This document shows positions 49,950 through 61,136 of a DNA stretch of 64,000 bases, one piece after another (position 1 is the first letter of the stretch; each line of letters opens with the position of its first letter). Under the pieces are notes generated by a model. It saw nothing but the letters and a program-made list of their open reading frames with translations. It did no database searches and was not told the DNA's origin. The DNA comes from Vitellaria paradoxa (taxonomy: Eukaryota > Streptophyta > Magnoliopsida > Ericales > Sapotaceae). The DNA lies in contig CM034244.1 in assembly GCA_019916065.1 (NCBI GenBank), positions 29,752,471 to 29,816,470 of the forward strand, read 5' to 3'. The translations under genes and the position numbers were made by a program.

Positions 49950-50408
49950 ATGTCGACTGTCAGACTCCCGTCTGATTGCATTTTTAGGACTTCACAACAG
50001 ACCCGAATCTCTAATGCCCTTGTCAAGCGCCCAACCTCTCTGGCACCATCTCTAAAGAGCGTCTTAGGCTCATTCGGCTTGAAATCTTCCTCTGGTTTTC
50101 GAGCAACTGCCATGGCAACGTACAAGATCAAGCTGATCAGCCCAGAGGGTGAGGAGAGCGAGTTTGAAGCCCCAGACGATACCTACATCTTGGATGCGGC
50201 CGAAGTTGCAGGGGTTGAGCTGCCCTATTCTTGCAGGGCCGGTGCGTGCTCCACGTGTGCGGGGCAGTTGGTTTCGGGTTCAGTTGACCAGTCTGATGGA
50301 TCTTTCCTCGATGATAAGCAGATGGAGAAGGGTTACTTGCTTACTTGCATTTCCTATCCAAAGTCAGATTGTGTCATTCATACCCACAAGGAGGGTGATC
50401 TTTACTGA
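49950..50408 (+). CDS. Chloroplast [2Fe-2S] ferredoxin, root (Fd3-like) type
   Basis: This complete 152-residue plastid ferredoxin is a soluble one-electron carrier of the stroma; non-photosynthetic isoforms take electrons from FNR to nitrite reductase, sulfite reductase and similar enzymes. Residues 1 to about 54 are a Ser/Thr/Arg-rich transit peptide ([19 protein letters not shown]). The mature part starts near ATYKIKL (56-62). Cluster ligands are C95, C100, C103 and C133, with the exact plant spacing C-x4-C-x2-C-x29-C ([15 protein letters not shown]). The C-terminus [12 protein letters not shown] and the word [14 protein letters not shown] fit the Fd3 or root subgroup rather than leaf Fd. 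The start at 49950 is preferred over an in-frame ATG at 49926, because GATTCAG at 49937-49943 looks like a splice acceptor. No coding intron, stop or frameshift is present, and the region is more GC-rich than its flanks. Confidence 0.95.
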   Translation: MSTVRLPSDCIFRTSQQTRISNALVKRPTSLAPSLKSVLGSFGLKSSSGFRATAMATYKIKLISPEGEESEFEAPDDTYILDAAEVAGVELPYSCRAGACSTCAGQLVSGSVDQSDGSFLDDKQMEKGYLLTCISYPKSDCVIHTHKEGDLY

Positions 50409-50740
50409 TGCGTCGTATCCATATCTATCATGATGGGGGTCTCATTTGGTGTTAAGGAACGTATTAGATAAAGTTATTGAACTTGTTATCGAATTGATTA
50501 TGGATTAGGGGGTCTGGGATCTTTGGTACTCTTCTCCAATGGATCGATCATGCTTGTTCAAGAAATACTTTTAAGGGGTCTTGGATCTTTGGTACTCTTT
50601 TCCAATGAATCGATCATGCTTGGTTTAGAAATGCTGGTCTATTTTGGTACACCTGCTTTGGGTTTGTATTTATTTTTTGTGTGTTTTGAAAATAATAAAA
50701 AAAATTCAAAACAAATTTGGTCATTCCTGTTTTTGTAACT
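50409..50740 (+). other. Ferredoxin 3'UTR and end region
   Basis: The sequence downstream of TGA contains a 66-bp tandem duplication (50512-50577 and 50578-50640) with 'tggatctttggtactctt' and 'atcgatcatgctt' in both copies. A possible polyadenylation region ('aaaataataaaaaaaattc') lies at about 50688. The 71-codon frame at 50523-50738 arises from the duplication. Confidence 0.7.
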
Positions 50741-51582
50741 TACTTTAGAAAACATAAAATGAGTTTACATTTACAATGCAAAATAGTTAAAAGTCATTTT
50801 GGATCATTTTGACTCACGACTGGGAGAATTTTAAAATATAGGAACAGAAGATATCGTAAAATATAGGAACATAAGACATCGAATTAAATGTATTTTAGTA
50901 TTCTTAAAATATGAATCTCAAAATAAAAAAAATAGAAAATAAACATGCAAACTGGATACTATTTAGTATGTTTTAATTTTTCCCTGTTTGTGCATAGGGA
51001 AAAGCAAGAGAGGGAGTGAGAGTGCGTACCAATGAAATTGGGATGAGAGAGAGAGAGAGCGTGTACCAATGAAATTGGGATTTTTCAATAATTTTTATGT
51101 ATGTTTTATGACACAAATTAAGGAGCATAGAAAACTTCATCAGATTGAAATAAAATAAAATCCCTGCATACGTAATTAGGGATCAATTTAAATAAAAATT
51201 TTGGGTGCTTGTTAAACAAGTCGAGGCAAAAGTAGCCAAATTGAGAAGGTCAGATGTGCCCTCCAGAAAAAAAAATAATAATAATAAATAAATAAAATAA
51301 GAAAAGGCGCACTTATTTTAGGGCACAAAGTCAGATCTGGTGGGAACAAAAATCAGGGTCAACCTTCCCCGGATGTTGCCATGCACATTTAGAAACAACT
51401 TGGAATAAGAATAAAGTGCCTCTCTTTCGCCTACCACGAAAGTTCAATGTACAAAGCTATAATCTTGATGGATGCGGTTTTTTTTATATTTTATATTTTT
51501 TATTCTACGCTTGGTTGTTAATATATTTTAGGATCTGGAAAGAGAATTCCTTCATCGTAAAAAATTTATATATTTAGTCAAT
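50741..51582. other. AT-rich intergenic DNA including one copy of a 140-bp dispersed repeat
   Basis: A block at about 51340-51480 ('ggaacaaaaatcag', 'cttggaataagaataaagtgcc', 'cctaccac', 'acaaagctataatctt') recurs with many differences at about 55430-55560. (GA)n occurs at about 51043-51058. No gene is recognised. Confidence 0.6.
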
Positions 51583-51735
51583 ATATACGTTTTTTTTTTT
51601 TTGGTAATGGGAGAAATTATCCAGTGGTTTTATTTACTGAATTACAAACCTTCAAGGAACTGGCACAGCAACCTACCACCATGACCGTCACTTAAATCCT
51701 GAACGCTCTAGGTAAAAATCGAACCTGTAACCTGA
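51583..51735 (-). mobile_element. SINE-like retroposon
   Basis: On the minus strand a roughly 140-bp body starts near 'ctcaggttacaggttcgatt', where GGTTCGATT resembles a pol III B box, and ends in an A run (T run at 51589-51602). Flanks 'tatacgttt' (about 51582-51590) and 'tatatgttt' (about 51738-51746) may be a decayed target duplication. The A box is missing, so the copy may be 5' truncated. Confidence 0.45.
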
Positions 51736-52186
51736 GTATATGTTTGATTAATATTTGATTAAGGAACTGAAATATTCATCTTCTATAATTCACGGAATAC
51801 AAGTTTTGAGGGTCCTATGTGGATTTTAAAATTTTGCAAAAGATTGAACTCTTTATAAGAAATGAATTGACAAAATTATCTTTAACGGTTAAATATTAAA
51901 AAAAAAAAGATAATTTAGTTTTTCGAATTCTTATCTTTATTTTATTTTTGAATGTAATTTACGCATACGAAATATTAGTAAAAGGATTACTATTTCTTAA
52001 CAACCCAAAGGTTTGAATTTCTTTACCATTTTTAATTCTGTTTTTATTCCCTCATTCTCGTTGCCAACCAAACATAACATTAATCTGATTGAATGAACCA
52101 CTTCAGGTGCAAAGTGTAGGAAGGCAATAATCTGGAAAGCAGTTTTTTCCTTTTTCTCTTGGTTTTCGAAGGAAGGTTTTGCAGGA

Positions 52187-52257
52187 TTTTTTTTTTTTTT
52201 TTGAATAGGTAAGCGGGGAGGGTCCCGGGTTCACCGAGTTAAGTACCTCACTCAAGA
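52187..52257 (-). mobile_element. Short poly-A retroposon (SINE-like)
   Basis: The body of about 55 bp with 'cggtgaacccgggaccctcc' on the minus strand ends in an A run (T run at 52187-52202). It is flanked by a perfect 10-bp duplication TTTTGCAGGA (52177-52186 and 52258-52267). The perfect duplication and the tail support LINE-type retroposition of a short RNA. The source family is not identified. Confidence 0.72.
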
Positions 52258-52267
52258 TTTTGCAGGA

Positions 52268-53327
52268 ATGTTAGTGATAAATAATGAACACTTCTTTATG
52301 ACACGTTACAAAATATATATATCTGTTTTATTTTTTTGTTTTCTTTTTTTCATTATAGTGATTTTTTTTATGGATATCGAAATTCGGTCGTTGCTACAAT
52401 GATTCAACCAGAAAAAACTAACAATCTCACGAGCGAAAAAATAAAGAGATTGAAACACACGAATTAACGATAAAAATAATTCACTATATACTGGGGTGTT
52501 AACATTTAAATTTGTAAAAATTATAATCTTATAATTTGTATAATAAATAATTTTTTTTTTCGTAATTTATGTAGTGAGTAGAAAATTTAAATTCTAAAGA
52601 AATTTGTAGAGATTTAAAAAAAAAAAAAAAGTACTCCAAACATAGCCACAATTCAATTACAATAAAATGGCCTTAATAGTACATACAGTTTACTCTGAAA
52701 CTTGCATGTATCAATTTAAGTGGATTGCTTTTTCCAATACATGATATAGAACGATATACTCTTACTAACACATTACAAAGAGTATGAACAAGTATTGGAG
52801 CGCCTTCGAACACTCTCACAGCATGTTGTTTCAAATTATGAAAACTTCTTTCTCGAGTAAGTAGAGGGAGAAATTTTGTTGAAGCACAATAGGTGTAGAG
52901 TTATCTTTCACCATAAATCCTTAAAGAAGGCAATTGAAATAAATGAGGGTCAATCCTATGCATCGCCCCGTGTAGACTTATATATCCAAAATTTAGAACA
53001 ATTAATGCATCAGAAGATGTGATTTTGTACCCTTGAACTAATACCATTTTTTGAAGTTATTGGGGATCTAACCATTTTATTACACCACTCAACAAAAATG
53101 CATAATTAATGGGTAAATCGGGAAGATATGTAATGCTCTTCATATACATTTTACTTGAGTCAAGAACTAAACCCGTGTAGTTTTTGTGGAGAGTAAACTC
53201 ACGAGCCATTTGGACTAAACTCAAGGGTTGCTTAAACTAATACTTAAGTAGTGTAGGTATTTAGGTTAATAAGCTTAATATAAAATTAACATGAGATATA
53301 TAAATATTAAGAAAATGAGTGCGTTTG
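52268..53327. other. AT-rich intergenic DNA
   Basis: No gene is recognised. A block at about 52500-52660 containing 'tacttcaaattt'-like and 'gtactccaaacatagcc' words resembles decayed AT-rich MITE material but has no clear boundaries. Confidence 0.4.
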
Positions 53328-53329
53328 AA

Positions 53330-53456
53330 GTGACAACAAGTAAGATAAAAGTAAGATAATTCATGGATTTATAATTCGTGCAGTGAGATAAAAAGTGAAT
53401 AACTTTTAGAGATTTTCAGAAATTTTTAAAGTTTTTAACAAACCAAACGCACCCAA
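53330..53456. mobile_element. Small MITE-like unit
   Basis: This roughly 125-bp AT-rich unit starts GTGCGTTTGAAG and ends CCAAACGCACCC, whose complement GGGTGCGTTTGG matches the start. These ends occur in many plant MITEs. No target duplication is evident. A related, more decayed unit lies at about 58688-58815. Confidence 0.5.
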
Positions 53457-56400
53457 TATAATTAGAAAGAATATGTTGATATTATTTATGATATGGATAC
53501 ACATGTATACGTTACACTTGTGTAATATATATAAATATATTGAGGAATTTACTAAACCTCTTAAACTTGGTCGGTTTAATTTAAAAATTAATTTTTGACC
53601 AAATTATACACAACCCTAAGTGAGGTTATTGTGGTTAAGGTGGGGGTAAATAAGTCATTTTGTAAACTATATAAATGCCCGATTATTGAGTTGAACGAGT
53701 TTTTGTTAATATTTACCAGCTTACCATTTTGTTTTTCGGTAGGCGACCTAAGATTACTACCTTCAACATGCAAAAGGAAGTGAATGTCGCTACTATAGTC
53801 ATTCATCTATCTTTTGGTGTTTTTGAAATGTTTGCGTTCTATAGATTGGGCATCTAGGCTATTTAGGGGTCCAAGATACTGGCGCTCTGTTTGACTAGGG
53901 ATTGGTGTAAATTTTATTTTTTTACAAGGGCGGCACTATAAATCAATTAGGAACTTTTCTTCAAAAGTGTCTCATGCAATGGATACGAGGTTTAATTGAT
54001 GATATTTTGCCCTTCGTAGTGAGACTATTTTGTGGAACATCCTAGTCTTCGTGATTGAATTTTGCATGATTTTTAGATATGTTTAGTGAAGTTTTTGGTT
54101 GGTTCATTTCCATTTCCCATTGTATCCTTTTGTATATGTCACGGGTCCAGAATATTTTTTTTTTTTCATAAACCTATGAGGTATTTAGATACTTGACACT
54201 TCTATGTAGTCCAATTTCTTGTTAGGAAACAAAATACTCACAAAGGAAGCAAATAAGAAAGACACGAAAGAGATCTCAAAGGAAACAAATAAGAAATACA
54301 AGCAAGAGAGAGTTTATGTAACAATATTAGCACTCAAGAATTTGGAAGCTTACACCTCACTTCTACACTACATTTCTACACTTCATTCATGATACAAATG
54401 AGCACACTTCACACTTATTTATACTTATCCATCTACGTAGTCGATAATGGCGATTAATTTGATCTAACTGCATAGATTGTACCTGTAACGACGCACAATT
54501 CACATAGTATAATATTGTTCACTCTAATTTTGCAACCCTCATAGTTTTGTTTCTTTAAGACTCACACAAACATATTAGAAAATGTCTTATATTAGATAGA
54601 TTATTGAACTCTTTATATATAATAATAACTTTTGGGAGTGTACCCTTATACCGATTATGTGGGTGTACTCGAGAAGGGGTTGGAAGAACAAAGAAGTGAG
54701 TAAAAGGAGAGAACTTGCTATTGTAGGTGGTTGTCAAAAGATACGAAAACGAAAAAGGAAAAGGAGAAGATACAGTCTTGGTTTTTACTTGGTTTGAAGC
54801 TCGGGTTGAAATAGGGATTTTATGTTATTATTATTAAGACATAATATAAATATAAAGGATTTGATTGCAAAAAGAATTTGAATTTTGTATTGATTTTAGT
54901 AAGAAAATAAGATTTTCAAGCTAAATGGGATGAACTAAGCTGAGAGTAGGCATTTGAATGAAAAATAGGCGTTTGGACGCTAAGCTTCTGGATAGCTTAG
55001 TTTTGCTGTTCTAAATTATTTTTACATTATTTTCTTGTATTGTGTTTTATCGAAATGATATGTGATTAAGAGATTTAAAGTGTAATACAATAAGATTTTA
55101 AGACTTTTTAATTAGGATAAATTATACGTACCCCCAACATTAATTAAGGTAATTCACTTATCACTCTTAATATTTAAAAATTATATTTACCTCCCTTATT
55201 TTAAAATATTATTAATATTGATCTCCTTCTATTAAATCAACTATTAAAACTAATAAAAAATATTAAAATAACTAAAATTTTAAATATTTTTCTTATCTTA
55301 TCGTTGTCATCTGCCTTTGGCTTTTAGCTAGAGTTGAAAGGGAACTACATTTACAACAAAAATATCCATGGAAAGAAGTCCATTTTTGAGAATGTAAGAT
55401 ATTTTACGGCAAATAAATTCATAAGATGGAACAAAAATCAGATTCCACGGATGGTGACATTCACGTCCAGGAACAAATTGGAATATGAAAAAAGTGCCTT
55501 TCTCTTTCACCTACTAAACTTTTATCATTACAAAGCTAAAATCTTCATGGCAATGATGGGTGCTTTTCTTTTTCCTATTGTTTCTTATGCTATGTTTGGT
55601 TGTTAGAAACTGAAAAAAGAAATATTCTAAATTCTTATATTTGATTTAATTTTTTAATAAAAAAAAAAAAGCAAAATTCACATCTTATTCAATTTGTGGA
55701 ATACAAAATTTCGGGTTTCATGATAATCACAAAAGATATTTCTATATAATAAAATAAGACAGTTTTTAAAAATACCTTCTCACAAATTAAGATCTAACGG
55801 TTAACAATATTTTTTTTTATTTCATTCAATGATTGAGATCATTTTTATATTTTTAACTTCCGGTTCAATTCTTATTGTAGTAGACCCTATTACCATCTAT
55901 ATCACAAAAAGAATTGGGCATTTTAAATTTTATCATATTTCAAGAGTGGAGATCGTATGCAAATCAAAATTGGTAACTTAAATTTCATCCAATTATGATT
56001 TATAAAAAGTTGAACCTTCCAAATTAAAGTATCATAATTTGTATTTTCTTTTATGATAATTATCAAAAATTAATTGGAGAGAAAGGCTAAAAGATATGTA
56101 CAAATTGCTAGGGTCTAAAGTTGTGAAAAAAAAATTAGAACCCCATGGATTATTATAGTTTTTTTTAATTTGAACTTTTTATCTAAAGTTTTAACTGTAT
56201 AAAAAATTTAATATTAATTTATTTAAAATACCGTAAGTATGAATTATTACTAATATATGTATATATATAAGCAGACAATTAAAGGAGTAGTAATTTAAAA
56301 ATTACACTAAAATTTTATTTATTTTACTTTTTCTCTTATAAATTATATTTTTTCTATTGTTATTAAATTTTTACTTCTGCTCTATTCTTACTTTTATTCC

Positions 56401-57706
56401 CATTTACCTAGAAAATGAAATTTTGTCCACTAATTATAAATTATGAATCCACTTTGTATATATGTATATATACATGTATACACCATGTATGAGTTTATTA
56501 CAATCTTTTTTGAAAAATTTTTTCCGTAGCCACAACAATATTTCAAAACAAAAATTCTTATGATTTCCAAATAATACTATTGCTGAATTAAAATTTCGTA
56601 CTAAATCACTATAAAATTACAAAAATTACTATTAGAGAGTATGAATTCTTAATATAATATTAATTTGAATTAATATGATTTAATTTAATTTTGAAATAAA
56701 TTAATTATTTAATATGTTAATTAAATTTTAAAAGACGTCTAAATATAAAAAGAAAAAAATCGAATTATAAACCAAACATCACACGATAACTGTGTAATCG
56801 ATCGTGGTGGCAGAGGAGGGGTGAAACTCTTTACCTCAACGTTTCCTTTCGTACCAATACTTTGTTAGAGTTAGAATGTTTTACGAGATATTTCTAAGCC
56901 ATGCATCTATTTATTGTGTGTTTGAATTCTAAAATAAAAATTTGTGAAGAGGAAAGATGAGTGAGACAAAGTATAATTACTTATATATATATGTATATAT
57001 ATATAGAAGGATTAAGAAATTTGACCCATTTGATAACAAAAGGACAGAATCTAGAAACTCCAAATATGTATGATAAAGAAATTAATATGATAGTCACATA
57101 AGATTGAAACTTAAAAATTTAGCTAGTTATGATTATGCACATAGAAAACCACATGCATGTGTATACATTTGGCAAAAATGTGGCAAAAGAAATTAGGATT
57201 TGAAAAAGTTACTCAACCTTGCTTTTTTTCGTTTTGAAAATTCAATTACTTGCACTTGTTTTTTTCCTTGAAGTACACTTGCTCTTAATTGATGTGGGAA
57301 AAGAATATCAATTGAGTAGAGATTTAGTAAATGTGAATATCTGAATGAGCAATTCAAAAAGATCAATCAACAACAATTAAAATATGTTAAGATGAATTAG
57401 AGAAATAGATTGTATTGAATGACTAATGTAGATCAATCCATCGAAAAAAGAGTGTGTTGGAGACTGAGAACGCTTTTTCAGAGCCCTCCTTGGAGAAACA
57501 ATCGTTTCTTTTCAAATCACAGTAATTTGAAAATTTATTGATTTTTAAAAGGTAAAGTTTTTTTTTTATTATAAAAAATAAATTATTCGTTATATGCAAG
57601 TTATCTTATTTTTAGATATTGTTTAAGTAAATTTTTAAGATCAAATTTCAATTAAAAAAAATCATTTATACAATATGAAAAAAAAAATTAACTTCTTTGC
57701 TACCAT
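53457..57706. other. AT-rich intergenic DNA, no gene recognised
   Basis: Open frames up to 90 codons occur but lack recognisable motifs. The 90-codon frame at 55334-55606 lies over the second copy (55430-55560) of the dispersed block also seen at 51340-51480, so it is more likely repeat than gene. At 54230-54450 a purine-rich then CA-rich segment could be a decayed LTR, but no ends were found. Confidence 0.45.
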
Positions 57707-57717
57707 ACTAAGAGGAT

Positions 57718-57811
57718 CGATTGAGATTCTAGAGGTCACTAATTCAAATCTTTTCAATGTCATTAGAGGGTTTACCCAGTTATCACCTTGAGTTAAAAAA
57801 AAAAAAAAAAA
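57718..57811 (+). mobile_element. Short SINE-like insertion with 11-bp target duplication
   Basis: The body of about 75 bp ('cgattgagattctagaggtc' onward, with an ATTCAAATC word similar to a pol III B box) ends in about 18 A. It is flanked by a perfect 11-bp duplication ACTAAGAGGAT (57707-57717 and 57812-57822). Poly-A plus a long target duplication is the signature of LINE-mediated retroposition. Confidence 0.8.
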
Positions 57812-57822
57812 ACTAAGAGGAT

Positions 57823-59732
57823 TAGCAATAATGATTAATAAAGTGGTTTTAAGTGATAAAAAAAAAATATATAGTGGCAAATAAAGATAAAAACAAACAA
57901 TGTCCCCTTTTAGGTGTATTTTTTTTTGATAATTTATATTTTAATGAAAGTTATTTATATCATTCTATTGTAAGGATATTTTTTTACATTATAAACACTT
58001 TAATAAATGTAATAGCAATTAATAGCAAGTATTTTTTTTAATGCACTTTAGTAAATGATAATAGCAATTAAATTTTTGTAGGGACAAGAAGACATATATA
58101 GGGGGAATTTGTTTTTTATAAAATTAGAAGTAAACTACTCAATGCAATTAATTATATTGCTATATATTAGCAATATACCCATGTACAATTACAGTTTTTT
58201 TTTTTAAATTAGACTATATAATATTATATATTTCACCACATATTAACCGTTTGTTCATTTATTGAATTTGCATAAATTAAGTTGTCATAACAATCTTATA
58301 ACATTTTCATGAGGGAGAAAAAAATCAGATTTCGTTGCATTAGTTAGAAGAAATGGTTACAATAATCATAACAGCTAATTTAATTATACAAATATAATAG
58401 CACTAGGAAATTCTTTTTACAAAAATTAAGTTATATTATTAAAATTCACTTAATTAAGGTTGTTATCAAATTTATTTGGTGAATTAATATTTATAATTAT
58501 TGGTAAACATTAAAATAAAGACAACTAGATTGAGTTATCCATATTTTTTTTTCTAAAATTCAAATGTTTAATTTTAATAATAGCAAAATAGTCATAAAAA
58601 TAAATTAAAAAATTAAAGTAAAATTTTCTTCATTCATGTTGATCCAAAAAGTTTAACTATAGTAATACAAAAATACTTGATTAAAGGCCCGTTTGGAGTT
58701 AAAATAAAACACCACAAAATTCTATAAATATGAATTATGAGATAATAAATTTAAAATCTCTACTCACTGCACAAAATACAAGATATTAATTTTTACATGA
58801 CTCCAAACACACCCTAAGTATGTTAGAAATTTTATACTATATTTTTTTATTTTAATAAATTTAGTAGTTAAGAATTTGCTTGTTAGACATATTTTGTGAG
58901 TTGGAGCTTTATTAAATTTAAATATAAAGAATCGTTTTACTTAAAAATTATAAATAAAATAGAATAAAATGATGAAGAAAAAACAAAAAAGGACAAGGAA
59001 AAAAAGAAAAGAAAAGAAGGGGCTATGCCTTGTCAACAACCCCAAATCCCTTTCCGCTCTAATATCTCTTAATAATGATGTCTAATTATTTCTTTCTATG
59101 CCTTTAAGTTTTTTAATTAACTCTTTTTTTTTTTTTTTAATAAAACCCATCTCATATGAATGTAAAAACTTGGTCACCAATGCATGCTGACTGGCTAAAC
59201 ATGGGTCCACAATATGTGTATAAATGTAGCTTAACTGTATATGTGTATAAATGTGTGTGTATATATACATGTGTATATACATAAATATAAGAAGAGTTTG
59301 ATACATGTTTTTCGTCTGGTGAAGACATGTGTCAAATTCATATAAACTCTCACGTGTTCTCGGATATTAATATATTAGTATAGATTTATAATTTTGGAAT
59401 TAATTAAATAAAAAATATTTTTTAAAAAATATCTATTTATTTTACTTTTATTTTTTAAACATACTAAAAAAACAAAATAAGTTTAATATTTTTATTTTAT
59501 TTTACTCTACTTTTTTTTATCTTTTTCCTTCTTATTTTCTTTACACAAATTTTTATTCCAAACATGGCCCAATGATTTATATATGCAAACAACTAACTTT
59601 AAATTCAATTTACCTAAAATTTTCTTAAAATTCAGGAATACAAAATAAAAATTATGTGGTTGGTTCAATATATAAATATCTTATTACAATTTTGTTGGGT
59701 AATTTATTCCTGTATATCTTTATTTTGAATAG
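57823..59732. other. AT-rich intergenic DNA with a MITE-like remnant
   Basis: A decayed MITE-like unit lies at about 58688-58815 ('cccgtttggagttaaaat' to 'gactccaaacacaccc'). An alternating purine/pyrimidine stretch, (TG/TA)n with 'gtgtgtatatatac', lies at about 59215-59285. No gene is recognised. Confidence 0.45.
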
Positions 59733-60625
59733 TGTTCGGCAGCAGAAATTACCGCCGGAACTGCTGACCACGCCAACCGGAAATGCAATCGTCGACCTGC
59801 CGAACAAAGACAGAAAGAAAGGTGACGGCCGGAGAGGAGGTCTCAGGCCGGAAAACCCTCCGATGATTAAGTCAGCAAGTCGCTCAAAAGAAGTTTTATG
59901 GAAATAAAGGAGTCAAAGTTTCAGTTGGCAATAGTCAGCTTACCTCCGTGATTCAGTTGTATATCTATATATAGTGGTTTGAGTAATGATTACAGCATAC
60001 CTATGACTCGACATTACGCACACTGCCGTGTTCCTCTTTTACACTCTTGCTTTAAATGCCCTTCCCCTTCATTTAATGCCTCAGACCCCTCATAAATACA
60101 CCGTGCCTTTCATTTAATGCTTCTGGTGGTTTAACACGGCATTACAACCTGAATTTCAGGGTCATACTGTCTTCTTGTCGCATCAGCCACCGAATCGTAA
60201 CGAGATAGACCGATTTAGTTACATCTCCAGAGACAAGTACCTAGTTCAATCCTAACTAAGGTGCATTTATGGTCATGAGCCTTCTTTAAAGGCTGTGGGC
60301 CCTAAGTTTGACATTTACTGGCCATCGACATATATGCCGAGCAAACTAGATTCCTCGGCTATAGCCACGTGGTTATACATTGTTTATTGATGTCGAGATT
60401 CAGGATACTCTTTGGAGCACTAACTCTAAATCGTGTACTCACGTACATCACTCACGTGGAACCCTCGTGCCAATAATCAGTTGTTCGGCGAGATGCCACG
60501 TGTCCAAACGGAACGTGCTCGGCAAGTGGCTAAGTGGCTTATATGAATTTGCTCGGCTCCACGCCACGTGGCACCGGACAAACCTGTTCGGCAAGGGTAC
60601 ATCTTTAGTATTATTATGCCCAACA
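59733..60625 (-). repeat. 3' LTR of the Ty3 element
   Basis: This 893-bp LTR is TG..CA in plus reading (TGTTCGGCAGCAG to TATGCCCAACA). On the minus strand it begins TGTTGGGCATAATAA immediately after a polypurine tract. It has a TATA-like 'ctatatatagatatac' (complement near 59960-59976) and an R/U5-like end rich in CCGGCC and CGGCAGG words. The outer flank is AATAG at 59728-59732; the other copy is outside the window, so the duplication is untested. Confidence 0.78.
60366..60570. promoter_or_regulatory. Cluster of four G-boxes in the LTR
   Basis: Perfect palindromic CACGTG hexamers occur at 60366, 60453, 60497 and 60565, with related ACGT-core words between them (CACGTA at about 60440, CCACGCCACG at about 60559). 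In the LTR they lie in the U3 part upstream of its TATA-like box; they are also within 600 bp upstream of the antisense gene. G-boxes bind bZIP and bHLH factors in plants. Their use here is inference. Confidence 0.7.
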
Positions 60626-60640
60626 TTTTGCCCCCACTCT
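60626..60640 (-). other. Polypurine tract of the Ty3 element
   Basis: The minus-strand sequence AGAGTGGGGGCAAAA directly abuts the LTR start TGTTGGGC. This primes plus-strand DNA synthesis in LTR elements and fixes the element's orientation as minus. Confidence 0.82.
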
Positions 60641-61136
60641 GGTCGAGAAAAGATATTTTCCGAGCAGAGTAGCAGAGCAGAATAACCTTGCCTCCCTGAT
60701 CCTTCAACCCTCCTACGCAATTTGTCGTTTAGTATGTCCCTGACGCGTATCAAATCTGATTGGACTTTTCTCTCTCCTCGTGACGACACGCGCAGTGCCC
60801 TTTCAGCTTTTCATCTGCTGCGCCGCTTACGCGGTTTCCCACATACGAGGTGTTAAAACGTGAATGGTCAGAAATTTGAAAATTGGGGCGGTAATAAATG
60901 CCATTTTTACCGCCCATTGCCTTTTCGTTGGAAACGCTTCGGTTCCCCTCAGAGATACATACACATATACATATATACCTGATTAATCTTCTCTCACCTC
61001 TTTTCTGCGATTTGAGTCTACAGATTTCTCTTGCTTCTTTTCCTCTGAGCTTTTGTCTTCGCAAGCTTTCACCCTTCCCGTCGTCCTTCATTTCCGGTAA
61101 GTTAGTCCTCTTTTTTTTTTCTTCAAATTTTCCGTT
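60641..61136 (+). promoter_or_regulatory. Promoter and leader region of the antisense gene
   Basis: The region holds a palindrome of GGCGGTAA and TTACCGCC around 'taaatgccattt' (60886-60914), a TATA-like 'catatatacc' at about 60969, and a CT-rich leader (60985-61090). A GTAAGT sequence at 61095 could be a 5'UTR donor, but no clear acceptor lies before the ATG at 61137. Transcription start is not determinable. Confidence 0.4.

Noticed and set aside
60448..61091. Minus-strand frames of 76-113 codons upstream of the antisense gene
   Set aside because: They overlap the LTR, the polypurine tract and the CT-rich leader and have no recognisable domain.
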